From Streptomyces sp. TRM49041 (GTDB lineage Bacteria > Actinomycetota > Actinomycetes > Streptomycetales > Streptomycetaceae), in assembly GCF_008271805.1 (NCBI RefSeq), contig NZ_VSRY01000152.1, positions 310,001 to 374,000 of the forward strand: a DNA stretch of 64,000 nt. Reading direction: 5' to 3'. Numbering within the stretch: the first letter of the stretch is position 1; each line of letters opens with the position of its first letter. Made by a program: the position numbers and the translations under genes. Of the stretch, positions 48,132 to 56,907 are shown piece after piece. The notes under the pieces are model-generated. The model did no database searches. It was not told the origin of the DNA and saw only the letters and a list, made by a program, of their open reading frames with translations.

Positions 48132-49292
48132 CTAGCCGGGGGCCGTGCGGCCGGTGAGAGGTGCCTGCTGCAACGGCACCGGCTTGCACATCACAGGGGT
48201 CCTGGGGCGGTCCGATCGTTCCCCACCTGCGGGTTCCGCCCGGGCGGGGGGTGTGACGGGTTCCGGTGCGAGAGCCTCCGCGGCGCCCTCGACACGGGCG
48301 AGACCGCAGGACGCGGAGGCGTTCGCGTACGGCAGCAGGAGAACCCCGTCGTGCGTCCACAGCCCCGACCCGGCCAGCCACCCGTCCGGAGCGGGCAGTT
48401 GGAGCAGCCGCCGCGCCGCGGGGCGCCAGACGCCGACCCAGCTGCCGGCGTCCGTGTCTACGCGCAGCGCCACCGCGCAGCCCTCCGGGGTGAGCACCTG
48501 GCCCGGCTGGACCGCGAACGGGGTCAGGGCCGCGTCCGCCGACCGCAGGCACTCGGGGAACCGCACGGGCCGCGTGCTGCCCAGCACGCCCCAGCCGAGC
48601 CGCTCGTGCCCCGGCGACGGCGCGTCGGAGCGGATGAGCAGGAGTCCCGAGTCATGGTCGGCGAGCAGCAGCCGGTCGTGGCTCTCGTCGGTGATCTGCA
48701 ACAGCGGCGTGACCTCCCCGCCCCGCTCCAGATCGACCGCGACCGCCTTGACCGGACCGCCGTCCACCTGTCGGTCCAGGGCGAGCAGCCGCCCCGCCCG
48801 GTCCAGCCATATCCCGCCCGTGCAGCGGCCCTTCACCTCGGCGACGTGCTCCGGGCCGAACTCGCCGCCCGCCACCCGCCAGACGCCCGTCGAGTGCTCG
48901 CCCACGGCCAGCGCGTACGCGCCCATCCCGTCCGGGGACGGCGGCAGCAGCCGTACCGACTCCGCCTCGACCGCGCCCAGCGGCAGCTCACCGGTCTCCG
49001 GGCCCGTGGGGTAGAGCAGCGAGAACGTGTACCGCCCTGCCACCCGGCGCCCGATGAGCACACGCCCGTCGGCGAGCGGCAGCAACTGCGCGTCCCGGTC
49101 CTCCGGCTGGGCCAGCGGCAGCGGTACGGCGTACGGCTCCGGCCCGTCGAGGGTCCAGCGCTCGGGGAACAGCGCCTCGCCCTCACCGGCCAGCCGAGCC
49201 GCGTAGGAGCCGTCCGCCGCGATCGTGAAACGCGTACCGCCGACCGCACCGTCGTGGTCCTGTGCGGTGGCCTCGATGGCACAGGCTGTCAT
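48132..49292 (-). CDS. Hypothetical beta-propeller-like protein
   Basis: The 386-residue protein starts at ATG 49292 behind GGAGG. Repeated WTLDGPEPYAVPLPL, LPLADGRVLIGRRV and WLDRAGRLLALDRQVDGG strands suggest a six- or seven-bladed propeller. No signal peptide or catalytic motif is visible. It looks like the Streptomyces conserved hypothetical family that carries 'WLDxxGRLLALDR'-type blades. Function is unknown. It may share a promoter region with the small gene at 47916. Confidence 0.65.
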   Translation of the reverse strand: MTACAIEATAQDHDGAVGGTRFTIAADGSYAARLAGEGEALFPERWTLDGPEPYAVPLPLAQPEDRDAQLLPLADGRVLIGRRVAGRYTFSLLYPTGPETGELPLGAVEAESVRLLPPSPDGMGAYALAVGEHSTGVWRVAGGEFGPEHVAEVKGRCTGGIWLDRAGRLLALDRQVDGGPVKAVAVDLERGGEVTPLLQITDESHDRLLLADHDSGLLLIRSDAPSPGHERLGWGVLGSTRPVRFPECLRSADAALTPFAVQPGQVLTPEGCAVALRVDTDAGSWVGVWRPAARRLLQLPAPDGWLAGSGLWTHDGVLLLPYANASASCGLARVEGAAEALAPEPVTPPARAEPAGGERSDRPRTPVMCKPVPLQQAPLTGRTAPG

Positions 49293-49729
49293 GGCTCGTC
49301 ACCTCCGGCCACCGAAGCTAGTTTTCGCACTTCCACCCGAACAGCGCGAGCCCGCACGCTTCACACATAAGGATGGTCGTGACGGGGTTCGCCCGAGGGG
49401 CCGGGGGCGGGTGTGCTGGCCATCGGTGCTGGTGAGTAAGGCAAGGCGGCCCTGGGGAGCGTTTCGAAAGTCGAGCGTGCCCTGCGCCTGTTCCACGTAC
49501 ATGCCGATCGGGGCCCTGGCGCCGAGTCGAGCACGCACCGAGCCGGTGCGCGACCAGCGAGGCGATACACCTCAGGCCGGGACCACCAGCCGCTCAACGA
49601 TCCCCGCCGCCACCGGCAGCTCACCCGACCCAGTGGGACGACGTCTTGAGCGTGGCCGTCACCGCGATGCCTGCCGTTCGGCCGGGCCCATGGGCGAGCG
49701 CGGCCTGGCCAGGGGCGTCGACAGCGGGG
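49293..49729. other. Intergenic region
   Basis: The 437 bases hold no supported gene. Weak frames in both strands lack the GC third-position bias of the neighbours. A promoter for the leftward propeller gene should lie near its left end. Confidence 0.4.
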
Positions 49730-51127
49730 TCAGCCACCCTGGAGTGTCTCCTGAAGCCAGTCGAAGACGACCTCGCAGTGCTGCCTGGGTGCCATCGGTG
49801 AGCAGTGCAGCTGCGCGCCGGTCGCCGCGGTGAGCTTGACGTACTCCTTGGAGGCCGTCAGCTTGTCGAACATCTGGCGTGGCTGGCCGGGGTAGAACTG
49901 TTCGAAGTCGTAGTCGAGGACCAAGGTGGGCGCCTTGATACGGCCCACGACGTCCGTGATATTCAGCGACTCGATGAGTGTGGCCGGCGTGTAGAAATCG
50001 GTGAACATCCTGCCCTGGCGGGCGGCGAGCATCGCCGGCACGGAGAAGGGCTCGAAGCGCTTCTTCACCGTCGCGGCGTCGGCAGGAGACAGCTGTGGCA
50101 CGACTTCCTTGTTCCAGACGTTGTTGGTCTCCTCCTTGTTCGGGGTGAGAATCTCCCGAAGCTCCCCGAAGCCCTGCCACGGATCCAGGCAGCCGGGCAT
50201 CGCCACCAGTGCCGCGATCCGCTGTTCGAAGGCCGCGGCCCGGGGAGCCAGATCGCCCCCCATGCTCAGCCCGGTGAGAGCGATTCTGTCGGCGTCCACG
50301 TCGGAGCGGGCGGTCAGCCAGTCGACCAGCGGCGCGACCACGGTCTCCCAGCGCGGGCTGAACACCACCTGGTCCACGAAGATCATCTGCCCTTGGCCGG
50401 GCCCCTCGTAGACCAGGGCGTTCCAGTCCCGGTCCAGCGCGGCGGCGACACCGTACGTCCACATGTCGACGCTCTGCCCGTCGCTGCCGTTGGTGAGGAT
50501 CACGGTGGGGCGGCGGCGTCCTGAGGTGTCGGGGCGGAAGAACCACACGGGCAGCGAGGTCTTCGCGTACGGAACCTTCGCTGTCACCGGTGCCGGGTCG
50601 CACAGCTTGCAGAACGTGTCCCATGCGCCGCGGCAGGCCTTGTACAGCTTCTCCTCGCTGTCCGGGTCGCGGGAGCCGAGGACGAAGAAGAGCGCCTGGG
50701 CGTAGTACTGCGATGCTCTCAGTGCCCGGAAGCGCGTGGTTTCCCGGTCGGGACGGCCACCTTCGGGTGTCTTCATCAGCCGGTCGCCGAGTTTCCTGAA
50801 GGTCTCGACGTACGTCTGTGCCGACAGACCCGCCTTGTTGATCGCGTTCACGGCGGTGAGCACCTCGCCCACATCAGCGCTGCCCTGATCGGATGCGCCG
50901 AGCGCCAGGAGGCCGTTGAAATTGAACTCCGGGTTGCCGAAGAGCGTCATCACGCCGGGCGTGGGCCCGCCGGCGGAGGCGGAAGCCGTGCCCGGGGCCT
51001 GCGCGGAGGAGGCCTCCGTGGGGGTGCAGCCCGCGGCCAGCAGGGTGGCCCCCGCTGCGCCGACGATCCCGGAAAGGACGCCTCGCCGTCCTGGGCCGAG
51101 GATCTGATCGGGCGGAACGTGTTTCAT
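49730..51127 (-). CDS. Tat-exported lipoprotein alpha/beta hydrolase (DUF1100/FrsA-like)
   Basis: The 465-residue protein starts at ATG 51127. A twin-arginine signal (GRRGVLSGIVGAAGATLLAAGC) has a lipobox cysteine at about 33, so it is a lipid-anchored exported enzyme. The hydrolase core has TVILTNGSDGQSVDMW, GLSMGGDLAPR with the nucleophile in GLSMGG, an aspartate in LVLDYDF and a terminal LHCSPMAPRQHCEVVFDW with the histidine. FrsA/PHN-hydrolase-type enzymes of this length cut C-C or ester bonds; the substrate is unknown. It is divergent from nothing and faces a TMEM175 gene. Confidence 0.82.
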   Translation of the reverse strand: MKHVPPDQILGPGRRGVLSGIVGAAGATLLAAGCTPTEASSAQAPGTASASAGGPTPGVMTLFGNPEFNFNGLLALGASDQGSADVGEVLTAVNAINKAGLSAQTYVETFRKLGDRLMKTPEGGRPDRETTRFRALRASQYYAQALFFVLGSRDPDSEEKLYKACRGAWDTFCKLCDPAPVTAKVPYAKTSLPVWFFRPDTSGRRRPTVILTNGSDGQSVDMWTYGVAAALDRDWNALVYEGPGQGQMIFVDQVVFSPRWETVVAPLVDWLTARSDVDADRIALTGLSMGGDLAPRAAAFEQRIAALVAMPGCLDPWQGFGELREILTPNKEETNNVWNKEVVPQLSPADAATVKKRFEPFSVPAMLAARQGRMFTDFYTPATLIESLNITDVVGRIKAPTLVLDYDFEQFYPGQPRQMFDKLTASKEYVKLTAATGAQLHCSPMAPRQHCEVVFDWLQETLQGG

Positions 51128-51254
51128 AGCGACCCAATGTATGACCGGGCTCTTCTCGCTTCGCCGTACAGCGCCCGCCATTGCCCCGAATGGCCCGAGG
51201 CCTCCGGCTCCCGTTCCGCCGGACAACCATGGGGGTGCGGTCGGAGGGAAGGCT

Positions 51255-51875
51255 TCAGCCTCCCTGTCGGCGGGCCAGGCGGTTCGCGAGCAGGGACAAC
51301 GGCACCACAGCGACCCAGGAGTAGATGGCGGCAGTCGGTGAAAGCTGGGCGATGCCTACGGAGGCCAGGAACACGAACGCCTGAGACGGCAACGGAACAG
51401 TGCCCGGCCGTTCGCCGGCGTGTAGCCGGACGCGCAGGGCGATGGCGTACAGAACCAACGCCGTGACACCGACGACTCCTCCGTACAGGGCCGGACCGAG
51501 CGGCTGGTCCCCGTAGTCCTGAAGGGCGGAGGTGGGAAACGGGATCAGCGACAGCAGCGCCAGGAAGGCCACGTTGAGCCAGAACAGGCCGGTGTCGACC
51601 TGGACGACGCCGCGCATGGCGGTGTGGTGGGCCCTCCAGAAAATGGCGATGACGACGGCGCTGAGCGTCATGGCGCTCAGCTCGGCCCAGGTCTCGTCGA
51701 GCGCGTCGTCGAGCGCGGCCCCCCGCAGGCCGGAGGGCAGTTTGATCTCCAGGACAAGCAGGGTGAGGGCGATGGCCGCCACGCCGTCGGTCAGAGCGAA
51801 CATTCGGGTGACGGAGACGTAATCGTCTTCCTTCCGGCGAACGGCTCGTGTGGTGGCGGGAGGGCTACGATCCAT
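51255..51875 (-). CDS. TMEM175-type (DUF1211) potassium channel protein
   Basis: The 206-residue protein starts at ATG 51875. It begins with the TMEM175 signature TRMFALTDGVAAIALTLLVLEIKLP (the RxxxFTDG motif) and has six membrane helices in the expected places (FWLNVAFLALLSLIPFPTSAL and LYGGVVGVTALVLYAIALRV). Bacterial TMEM175 homologues form tetrameric potassium-selective channels. The tail is short and basic. It is monocistronic and shares no promoter with its neighbours. Confidence 0.85.
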   Translation of the reverse strand: MDRSPPATTRAVRRKEDDYVSVTRMFALTDGVAAIALTLLVLEIKLPSGLRGAALDDALDETWAELSAMTLSAVVIAIFWRAHHTAMRGVVQVDTGLFWLNVAFLALLSLIPFPTSALQDYGDQPLGPALYGGVVGVTALVLYAIALRVRLHAGERPGTVPLPSQAFVFLASVGIAQLSPTAAIYSWVAVVPLSLLANRLARRQGG

Positions 51876-52149
51876 CAACTCTTGTTAGCACGGTATCCCG
51901 CAGCCGGACGACAGCGGGACGGTTTGTGGTGCCGCGCCCACCCGCTTGTCGACCCGCAGCTGCCCGGGTTGAACGATCCGACTACCGGCGAACTCGTTCC
52001 GGAGCCCTCGCCGAGCGGCTTCGAAGCCATGAGTCTGTCGAGACGGTTCTGGTCCCGGAGTACACCCGAGGGCCAGCGTCGGGCCAGGAACCCGGCCCGT
52101 CCGGCCTTGCAGAATCCGGATGGCTTCGGGCACCGGGCGCCGGCCCGCC

Positions 52150-52410
52150 GCAGCGTCAGCGACCCCACCGAGACCGCCTACCACGTCTGCCACGGACCGG
52201 CCTCCTCCCGACTGAACCGGCTTTGTCGGGCCTGGTACCGGCACATCACCCTGCCGATGGCCGCGCTCGCCCACCTGACCGCAGTCCGCGCCGCAGAAGC
52301 CACAACAGGGGCGGCGCGGACGACGAGCAGGACCTCATACCCTCAGCGTCCCGGAGATCCGCCGGCTGATCGGGCACGGCCTCGGCGGGCGCCACCGCGG
52401 CGGACTAGGT
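52150..52410 (+). pseudogene. Remnant of an IS4/IS701-type transposase C-terminus
   Basis: One frame reads SDPTETAYHVCHGPASS, then LCRAWYRHITLPMAALAHLTAVRAAEA, and a second frame continues as LSVPEIRRLIGHGLGG. Together these are the terminal region of IS701-type DDE transposases (WYRHITL...FLAVxRA and LTVPEIRRLL). Frameshifts and missing upstream domains show that it is dead. Its boundaries are approximate. Confidence 0.6.
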
Positions 52411-52997
52411 CCTCGACGACTTCCGTACTCGTCTGGTCAAGCAACCACCCGCTGTCCCCCCGGCGGCAGAGGACCGCGCAGGCGGCTCACCCGCCCACGC
52501 ACACCACCGCCCGCCGGACGCGCCCCTGACGGGAGGAGGCCGCGCAGGCTCACCCCGGTCCCACCCACTCCTCCACCACACCAACGGCCGGGGGACGCCG
52601 CTCCGGCGGGAGGGGAGCCGCACCGCCGGCCGGTGGACGCTGTCCCGGCGGGAGGGGCCGTCCAGGGTCGCCCGCGCAGGGGCCGGGGGGCGACAGCCGG
52701 TCACCGGTGTCCAGGTCCCAGGCCGCCGGCCCCGAGGAGAGGAGGTGAGCCCGGAGGGGACCCGTCCCACCCACCGGCGTAGTGCGTGGCGACTCGGACA
52801 GCGCCACCGGCGGTCGGCCGGACACCCACGAACCGGCGGCCAGCCGCCGTGCCGGCGCCTGGCCCGAGCGGGGTCGGCCCCCACGGGGGGCCGCGGGCGA
52901 CAGCCGGTCGCCGGGTGCTTGGCGCCCGGCAAGCCGGCCCCGGGCAGGCGGCGCGGGGGCGCGACCTGTGCGGTGGCCGACCGGGCCCGGGGTGGGT

Positions 52998-53022
52998 CTG
53001 GGAGGGGCGGCGCCCCTCCCAG
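52998..53022. terminator. Hairpin upstream of the Nif3 gene
   Basis: CTGGGAGGGGC and GCCCCTCCCAG form a perfect 11-bp stem around GGC, 24 bases before the Nif3 start. TAGCCT at 53033-53038 is a -10 for a leaderless GTG start at 53046, so the hairpin probably terminates upstream transcripts. Confidence 0.55.
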
Positions 53023-53045
53023 CCCTTGCGGGTAGCCTTGCACCC

Positions 53046-53885
53046 GTGCCACGTCTTACCGAAGTCCTCGCCGAGCTCGACGCCCTCTGGCCCCCCGAGC
53101 GGGCCGAGCAGTGGGACGCCGTCGGCACCGTCTGCGGCGACCCCGACGCCGAGGTGGACCGCGTCCTCTTCGCCGTGGACCCCGTCCAGGAGATCGCCGA
53201 CGAGGCGATCGAGCTCGGTGCCCAGCTGATCGTCACCCACCACCCGCTCTACCTGCGCGGCACGACGACCGTCGCGGCCTCCCACTTCAAGGGCCGCGTC
53301 GTGCACACCCTCATCAAGCACGACATCGCCCTGCACGTCGCGCACACGAACGCCGACACCGCCGACCCGGGCGTCTCCGACGCCCTCGCAGGCGCGCTCG
53401 ACCTGCGCGTGGTCGGCCCCCTCGTCCCGGAGAACGGCCTCGGGCGGATCTGCGAGCTGGACGTCCCGGAGACCCTCCGCGACTTCGCCGCACGCGCGGC
53501 CCAGCGGCTGCCCGCCACCGCGCAGGGCATCCGCGTCGCGGGCGACCTCGATGCGACGGTCCGTACGGTCGCCGTCAGCGGCGGCTCCGGCGACAGCCTG
53601 TTCGACGCCGTACGCGCGGCGGGCGTCGACGCGTTCCTCACCGCCGACCTGCGCCACCACCCGGCCTCCGAGGCCACCCGGCACACCCCGCTCGGCCTCG
53701 TCGACGCGGCCCACTGGGCCACCGAGTGGCCCTGGTGCGAACTGGCCGCCGCCCAGCTCGACGAGATCTCCGACCGCCACGGCTGGAACCTGCGGGTGCA
53801 CGTCTCGAAGACGGTCACCGACCCGTGGGCCGCCCACCACACGTCCCCCTCCGCTCATCACACCTCCCCTGGAGCCCCCAACTGA
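53046..53885 (+). CDS. Nif3-like dinuclear metal centre hexameric protein
   Basis: The 279-residue protein starts at GTG 53046, directly after a leaderless -10 (TAGCCT). It has the DUF34/Nif3 motifs VLFAVDPVQEIADEAIELGAQLIVTHHPLYLRG (two metal histidines), HVAHTNADTADPGVSDALAG and FLTADLRHHPASEAT, which bind a dinuclear metal site. The family is a toroidal hexamer, suggested to act as a GTP cyclohydrolase-type or metal chaperone protein. The tail beyond residue 262 is His/Ser/Pro-rich. It overlaps the next gene by four bases (CTGA). Confidence 0.88.
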   Translation: MPRLTEVLAELDALWPPERAEQWDAVGTVCGDPDAEVDRVLFAVDPVQEIADEAIELGAQLIVTHHPLYLRGTTTVAASHFKGRVVHTLIKHDIALHVAHTNADTADPGVSDALAGALDLRVVGPLVPENGLGRICELDVPETLRDFAARAAQRLPATAQGIRVAGDLDATVRTVAVSGGSGDSLFDAVRAAGVDAFLTADLRHHPASEATRHTPLGLVDAAHWATEWPWCELAAAQLDEISDRHGWNLRVHVSKTVTDPWAAHHTSPSAHHTSPGAPN

Positions 53886-54625
53886 ACGCCGCGCCCGCCG
53901 ACCAGATCCGCCTTCTCGACATCCAGGCCCTCGACACACGTCTGTCGCAGCTCGCCCACAAGCGCAGGACGCTGCCCGAGCACGCCGAGATCGAGTCGCT
54001 GACCAAGGACCTCACCCAGCTGCGCGACCTCCTCGTCGCCGCGCAGACGGAGGAGAGCGACTGCGCCCGCGAGCAGACGAAGGCGGAGCAGGACGTCGAC
54101 CAGGTCCGCCAGCGCGCCGTCCGCGACCAGCAGCGGCTGGACTCCGGCGCCATCACCTCCCCGAAGGACCTGGAGAACCTCCAGAAGGAGATCGTCTCGC
54201 TCTCCAAGCGCCAGGGTGACCTGGAGGACGTCGTCCTGGAGGTCATGGAGCGCCGCGAGTCCGCGCAGGAGCGGGTGAGCGAGCTGACGGAGCGCGTCTC
54301 CTCCGTCCAGGCCAAGACCGACGACGCGACAGCCCGCCGGGACCGCGCGGAGGAGGAGCTGGACGCCGAGGCCGCGGCGGTCGCCAAGGAGCGGGAGCTG
54401 GTGGCCGGTTCGGTCCCGGCGGACCTGATGAAGCTGTACGAGAAGATCCGCGAGCAGCAGGGCGGGGTGGGCGCGGCCCGCCTGTTCCAGCGCCGCTGCG
54501 AGGGCTGCCACATCGAGCTGAACATCACCGAGCTGAACGACGTCCGGGCCGCCGCGGCCGACGCCGTCGTACGGTGCGAGAACTGCCGCCGCATCCTGGT
54601 CCGTACGTCGGAGTCCGGCCTGTAA
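53882..54625 (+). CDS. C4-type zinc-ribbon, coiled-coil protein (CT398/zf-RING_7 type), apparent CTG start
   Basis: The frame beginning at CTG 53882 gives 247 residues that match the family from its first residues (NAAPADQIRLLDIQALDTRLSQLAHKR). No ATG, GTG or TTG lies upstream without overlapping Nif3 by hundreds of bases or downstream within the N-terminal domain, and CTGGAG lies eight bases before the CTG. A long heptad-rich coiled coil (residues about 10-165) is followed by the zinc-ribbon FQRRCEGCHIELN...RCENCRRIL. Proteins of this kind bind nucleic acid or RNA polymerase-associated partners; function is unclear. The gene is coupled with Nif3 and RNase H. Confidence 0.8.
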   Translation: MNAAPADQIRLLDIQALDTRLSQLAHKRRTLPEHAEIESLTKDLTQLRDLLVAAQTEESDCAREQTKAEQDVDQVRQRAVRDQQRLDSGAITSPKDLENLQKEIVSLSKRQGDLEDVVLEVMERRESAQERVSELTERVSSVQAKTDDATARRDRAEEELDAEAAAVAKERELVAGSVPADLMKLYEKIREQQGGVGAARLFQRRCEGCHIELNITELNDVRAAAADAVVRCENCRRILVRTSESGL

Positions 54626-56022
54626 TGAGTGACGCTGTTGGTACGCGGCCGGGTGAGCTGATCGTCGAGGCGGACGGCGGCTCCCGGGGCAACCCGGGCC
54701 CGGCCGGTTACGGCGCGGTCGTCCTCGACCCCGTCTCGGGCGAGGCGCTGGTGGAGGCGGCCGAGTACATCGGCGTGGCCACGAACAACGTCGCCGAGTA
54801 CAAGGGCCTGGTGGCCGGGCTGCGGGCGGCGCGCGAACTCGCGCCGGACGCGTCGGTCCACGTACGCATGGACTCCAAGCTCGTCGTCGAGCAGATGTCC
54901 GGGCGCTGGAAGATCAAGCACCCGGACATGAAGCCGCTCGCGGCGGAGGCCGCCCGGATCTACCCGCCCGGGCGGGTCACATACGAGTGGATCCCGCGCG
55001 AGCACAACAAGCACGCGGACCGGCTCGCCAACGAGGCGATGGACGCCGGCCGTCAGGGCAAGCAGTGGCAGCCGTCCATGTCGAAGGCCGCACTGGACGC
55101 GGGCGCGGCCCGCGTGGTCGGCGACGCGACAGCGGGCGCGGCGAAGGCGCGGGCGGCACTGGCACACGCGACGGCCCCCGCGGCACCTCCGGCACCTCCG
55201 GCACCTCCGGCGCCCCCGGCGCAGGGCGCCCCCGCACCTGTGTCTCCGGCACCCGCGGCCCCGGGCACCCCCGCGCAGGCCACCCCGCCCGCCGCCCTCG
55301 CCGCCCCCACCCCCGGCGCCGTCGCGCCCGCGCCCGCGGAAGAGGTGGAGGCGACGCCCGCCACCCCGCCCGTCGGCTGGGCCGCGGCCGCCGATCTGGG
55401 GGCGCCGGCCACGTTCGTGCTGCTGCGGCACGGGGAGACGGCGCTCACGCCGGAGAAGCGATTCTCGGGAAGCGGGGGCAGTGACCCCGAGCTGTCGCCT
55501 GCCGGGCGCCGGCAGGCGGAGGCCGTCGCGGCGGCGCTGGCCGCGCGGGGCACGGTCCAGGACATCGTGGCGTCGCCGCTGCTGCGCTGCCGCCAGACCG
55601 CGCAGACCGTCGCGGCCCGCCTCGGCCTCGACGTACGGATCGAGGAGGGGCTCCGGGAGACGGACTTCGGCGCCTGGGAGGGCCTCACTTTCGCCGAGGT
55701 GCAGGCCCGCTACCCGGACGACCTCGACGCCTGGCTCGGCTCCGCGAAGGCGGCGCCCTCGGGCGGCGGCGAGTCGTTCGCGGCCGTCTCCCGCCGGGTC
55801 GCCGCGACCCGCGACCAGTTGACGGCCCGTTACGCGGGGCGCACGGTCCTGCTCGTCACGCACGTCACGCCGATCAAGACCCTCGTACGCCTCGCCCTGG
55901 GCGCGCCGCCGGAGGCGCTGTTCCGTATGGAGCTCTCCGCCGCCTCCCTCTCGGCCGTGGCGTACTACAAGGACGGCAACGCCTCGGTCCGGCTCCTCAA
56001 CGACACCTCGCACCTCCGCTGA
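54625..56022 (+). CDS. Bifunctional RNase H / histidine (acid) phosphatase
   Basis: The 465-residue protein starts at ATG 54625, overlapping the previous TAA. Residues 1-150 are an RNase HI domain: LIVEADGGSRGNPGPAGYGAV (first Asp), NVAEYKGLVAGL (Glu), VRMDSKLVVEQMSG (Asp) and ANEAMD. A Pro/Ala/Thr-rich linker includes tandem GCACCTCCG repeats. Residues about 255-465 are a phosphoglycerate-mutase-like phosphatase with LLRHGETALT, DFGAWEGL and VTHVTPIK. The fusion is well known in Mycobacterium and Streptomyces, where the phosphatase acts on alpha-ribazole phosphate in cobalamin synthesis. Confidence 0.92.
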   Translation: MSDAVGTRPGELIVEADGGSRGNPGPAGYGAVVLDPVSGEALVEAAEYIGVATNNVAEYKGLVAGLRAARELAPDASVHVRMDSKLVVEQMSGRWKIKHPDMKPLAAEAARIYPPGRVTYEWIPREHNKHADRLANEAMDAGRQGKQWQPSMSKAALDAGAARVVGDATAGAAKARAALAHATAPAAPPAPPAPPAPPAQGAPAPVSPAPAAPGTPAQATPPAALAAPTPGAVAPAPAEEVEATPATPPVGWAAAADLGAPATFVLLRHGETALTPEKRFSGSGGSDPELSPAGRRQAEAVAAALAARGTVQDIVASPLLRCRQTAQTVAARLGLDVRIEEGLRETDFGAWEGLTFAEVQARYPDDLDAWLGSAKAAPSGGGESFAAVSRRVAATRDQLTARYAGRTVLLVTHVTPIKTLVRLALGAPPEALFRMELSAASLSAVAYYKDGNASVRLLNDTSHLR

Positions 56023-56034
56023 GGCAGGACTGCC

Positions 56035-56907
56035 ATGGGGTGGGAACTCTCCTACGACGTGGGCGCGTTCCAGCGGGCCGCCGCGGACTGTCTGGAGCGT
56101 GAACCCGCGCGCTGCACCGCGCTGCTCACCGTCGCCGAGACGGTACGCGTACACGGGCCGCGCGCCTACGCGAACGGCGGGGACAGCGGTCGGCCACGCT
56201 TCGGCTGGTGGCGGGAGGGCCCGGACGGCCCCGTGGAGGCCGCGTTCCTCCAGACCCCGCCCCAGGCGCCGCTCCTCGGCCCCATGCCCGAGCGTGCCGC
56301 CCGGGAGCTGGCCGTCGCGCTCCGCACCGACGGGGCGGACCTGACCGGCGCGAAGGGCGTCGACGGCTCCGCGCAGGTGTTCGCCGACGCCTGGGCGGGC
56401 CACGGGACCGGGACGCGGTGGGAGGTGACGCACCGTCTCCGGCTGCTGCGGCTGGCCGAGCTGACGCCGCCGCACCCGGCACCACCCGGAGCCGCCCGTC
56501 GGGCCACCCCCGACGACGTACCGCTCACCGCCGCCTGGATGCGTGAGTTCCATGTCGACACCGGTCAAGACCCGGGCCCCGGCGCCGACTTCACCGACAA
56601 CATCGCCCGCCGGGTAGCGAACGGCGTCCTGTACCTGTGGGAGGCGGACGGGCGGCCGGTCGCGATGGCAGCCCACTCGCCCGTAGTGGCCGGACAGTCC
56701 CGGATCGGGCCCGTGTACACGCCGCCCGGCCGGCGCGGCCAGGGCTACGGCGGTGCGGTCACCGCCGCCGTCACCGGCGCCGCCCTCGCGGGGGACGCCC
56801 GGCAGGTGCTGCTCTTCGCCGACGCGGCGAACCGGACCACCAACGCCCTGTACGAACGGCTCGGTTACCGGCTGCTGGGCCACCACGTGGACATCGAGTT
56901 CGGCTAG
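56035..56907 (+). CDS. GNAT family N-acetyltransferase
   Basis: The 290-residue protein begins at ATG 56035, 12 bases after the RNase H gene. It has an N-terminal unrecognised domain and a C-terminal GNAT fold: IGPVYTPPGRRGQGYGGAVTAAVTGAALAGDARQVLLFAD (R-x-x-G-x-G/A for acetyl-CoA) and ALYERLGYRLLGHH. The substrate is unknown. Its stop overlaps the convergent KDPG-aldolase gene by four bases. Confidence 0.85.
   Translation: MGWELSYDVGAFQRAAADCLEREPARCTALLTVAETVRVHGPRAYANGGDSGRPRFGWWREGPDGPVEAAFLQTPPQAPLLGPMPERAARELAVALRTDGADLTGAKGVDGSAQVFADAWAGHGTGTRWEVTHRLRLLRLAELTPPHPAPPGAARRATPDDVPLTAAWMREFHVDTGQDPGPGADFTDNIARRVANGVLYLWEADGRPVAMAAHSPVVAGQSRIGPVYTPPGRRGQGYGGAVTAAVTGAALAGDARQVLLFADAANRTTNALYERLGYRLLGHHVDIEFG

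Larger units (their letters stand above)
51876..53045. other. Decayed, gene-poor stretch with transposase remnant and repeats
   Basis: The 1170 bases contain an IS-type transposase C-terminal remnant (about 52150-52410, listed separately), direct copies of GGGCGACAGCCGGTCxCCGG (about 52688 and 52906) and a hairpin at 52998-53022. Other frames in this stretch have no support. Confidence 0.5.

Noticed and set aside
49225..49833. Rightward open frame in the gap before the lipoprotein hydrolase
   Set aside because: It lacks GC third-position bias and runs antisense into the 3' end of the hydrolase gene.
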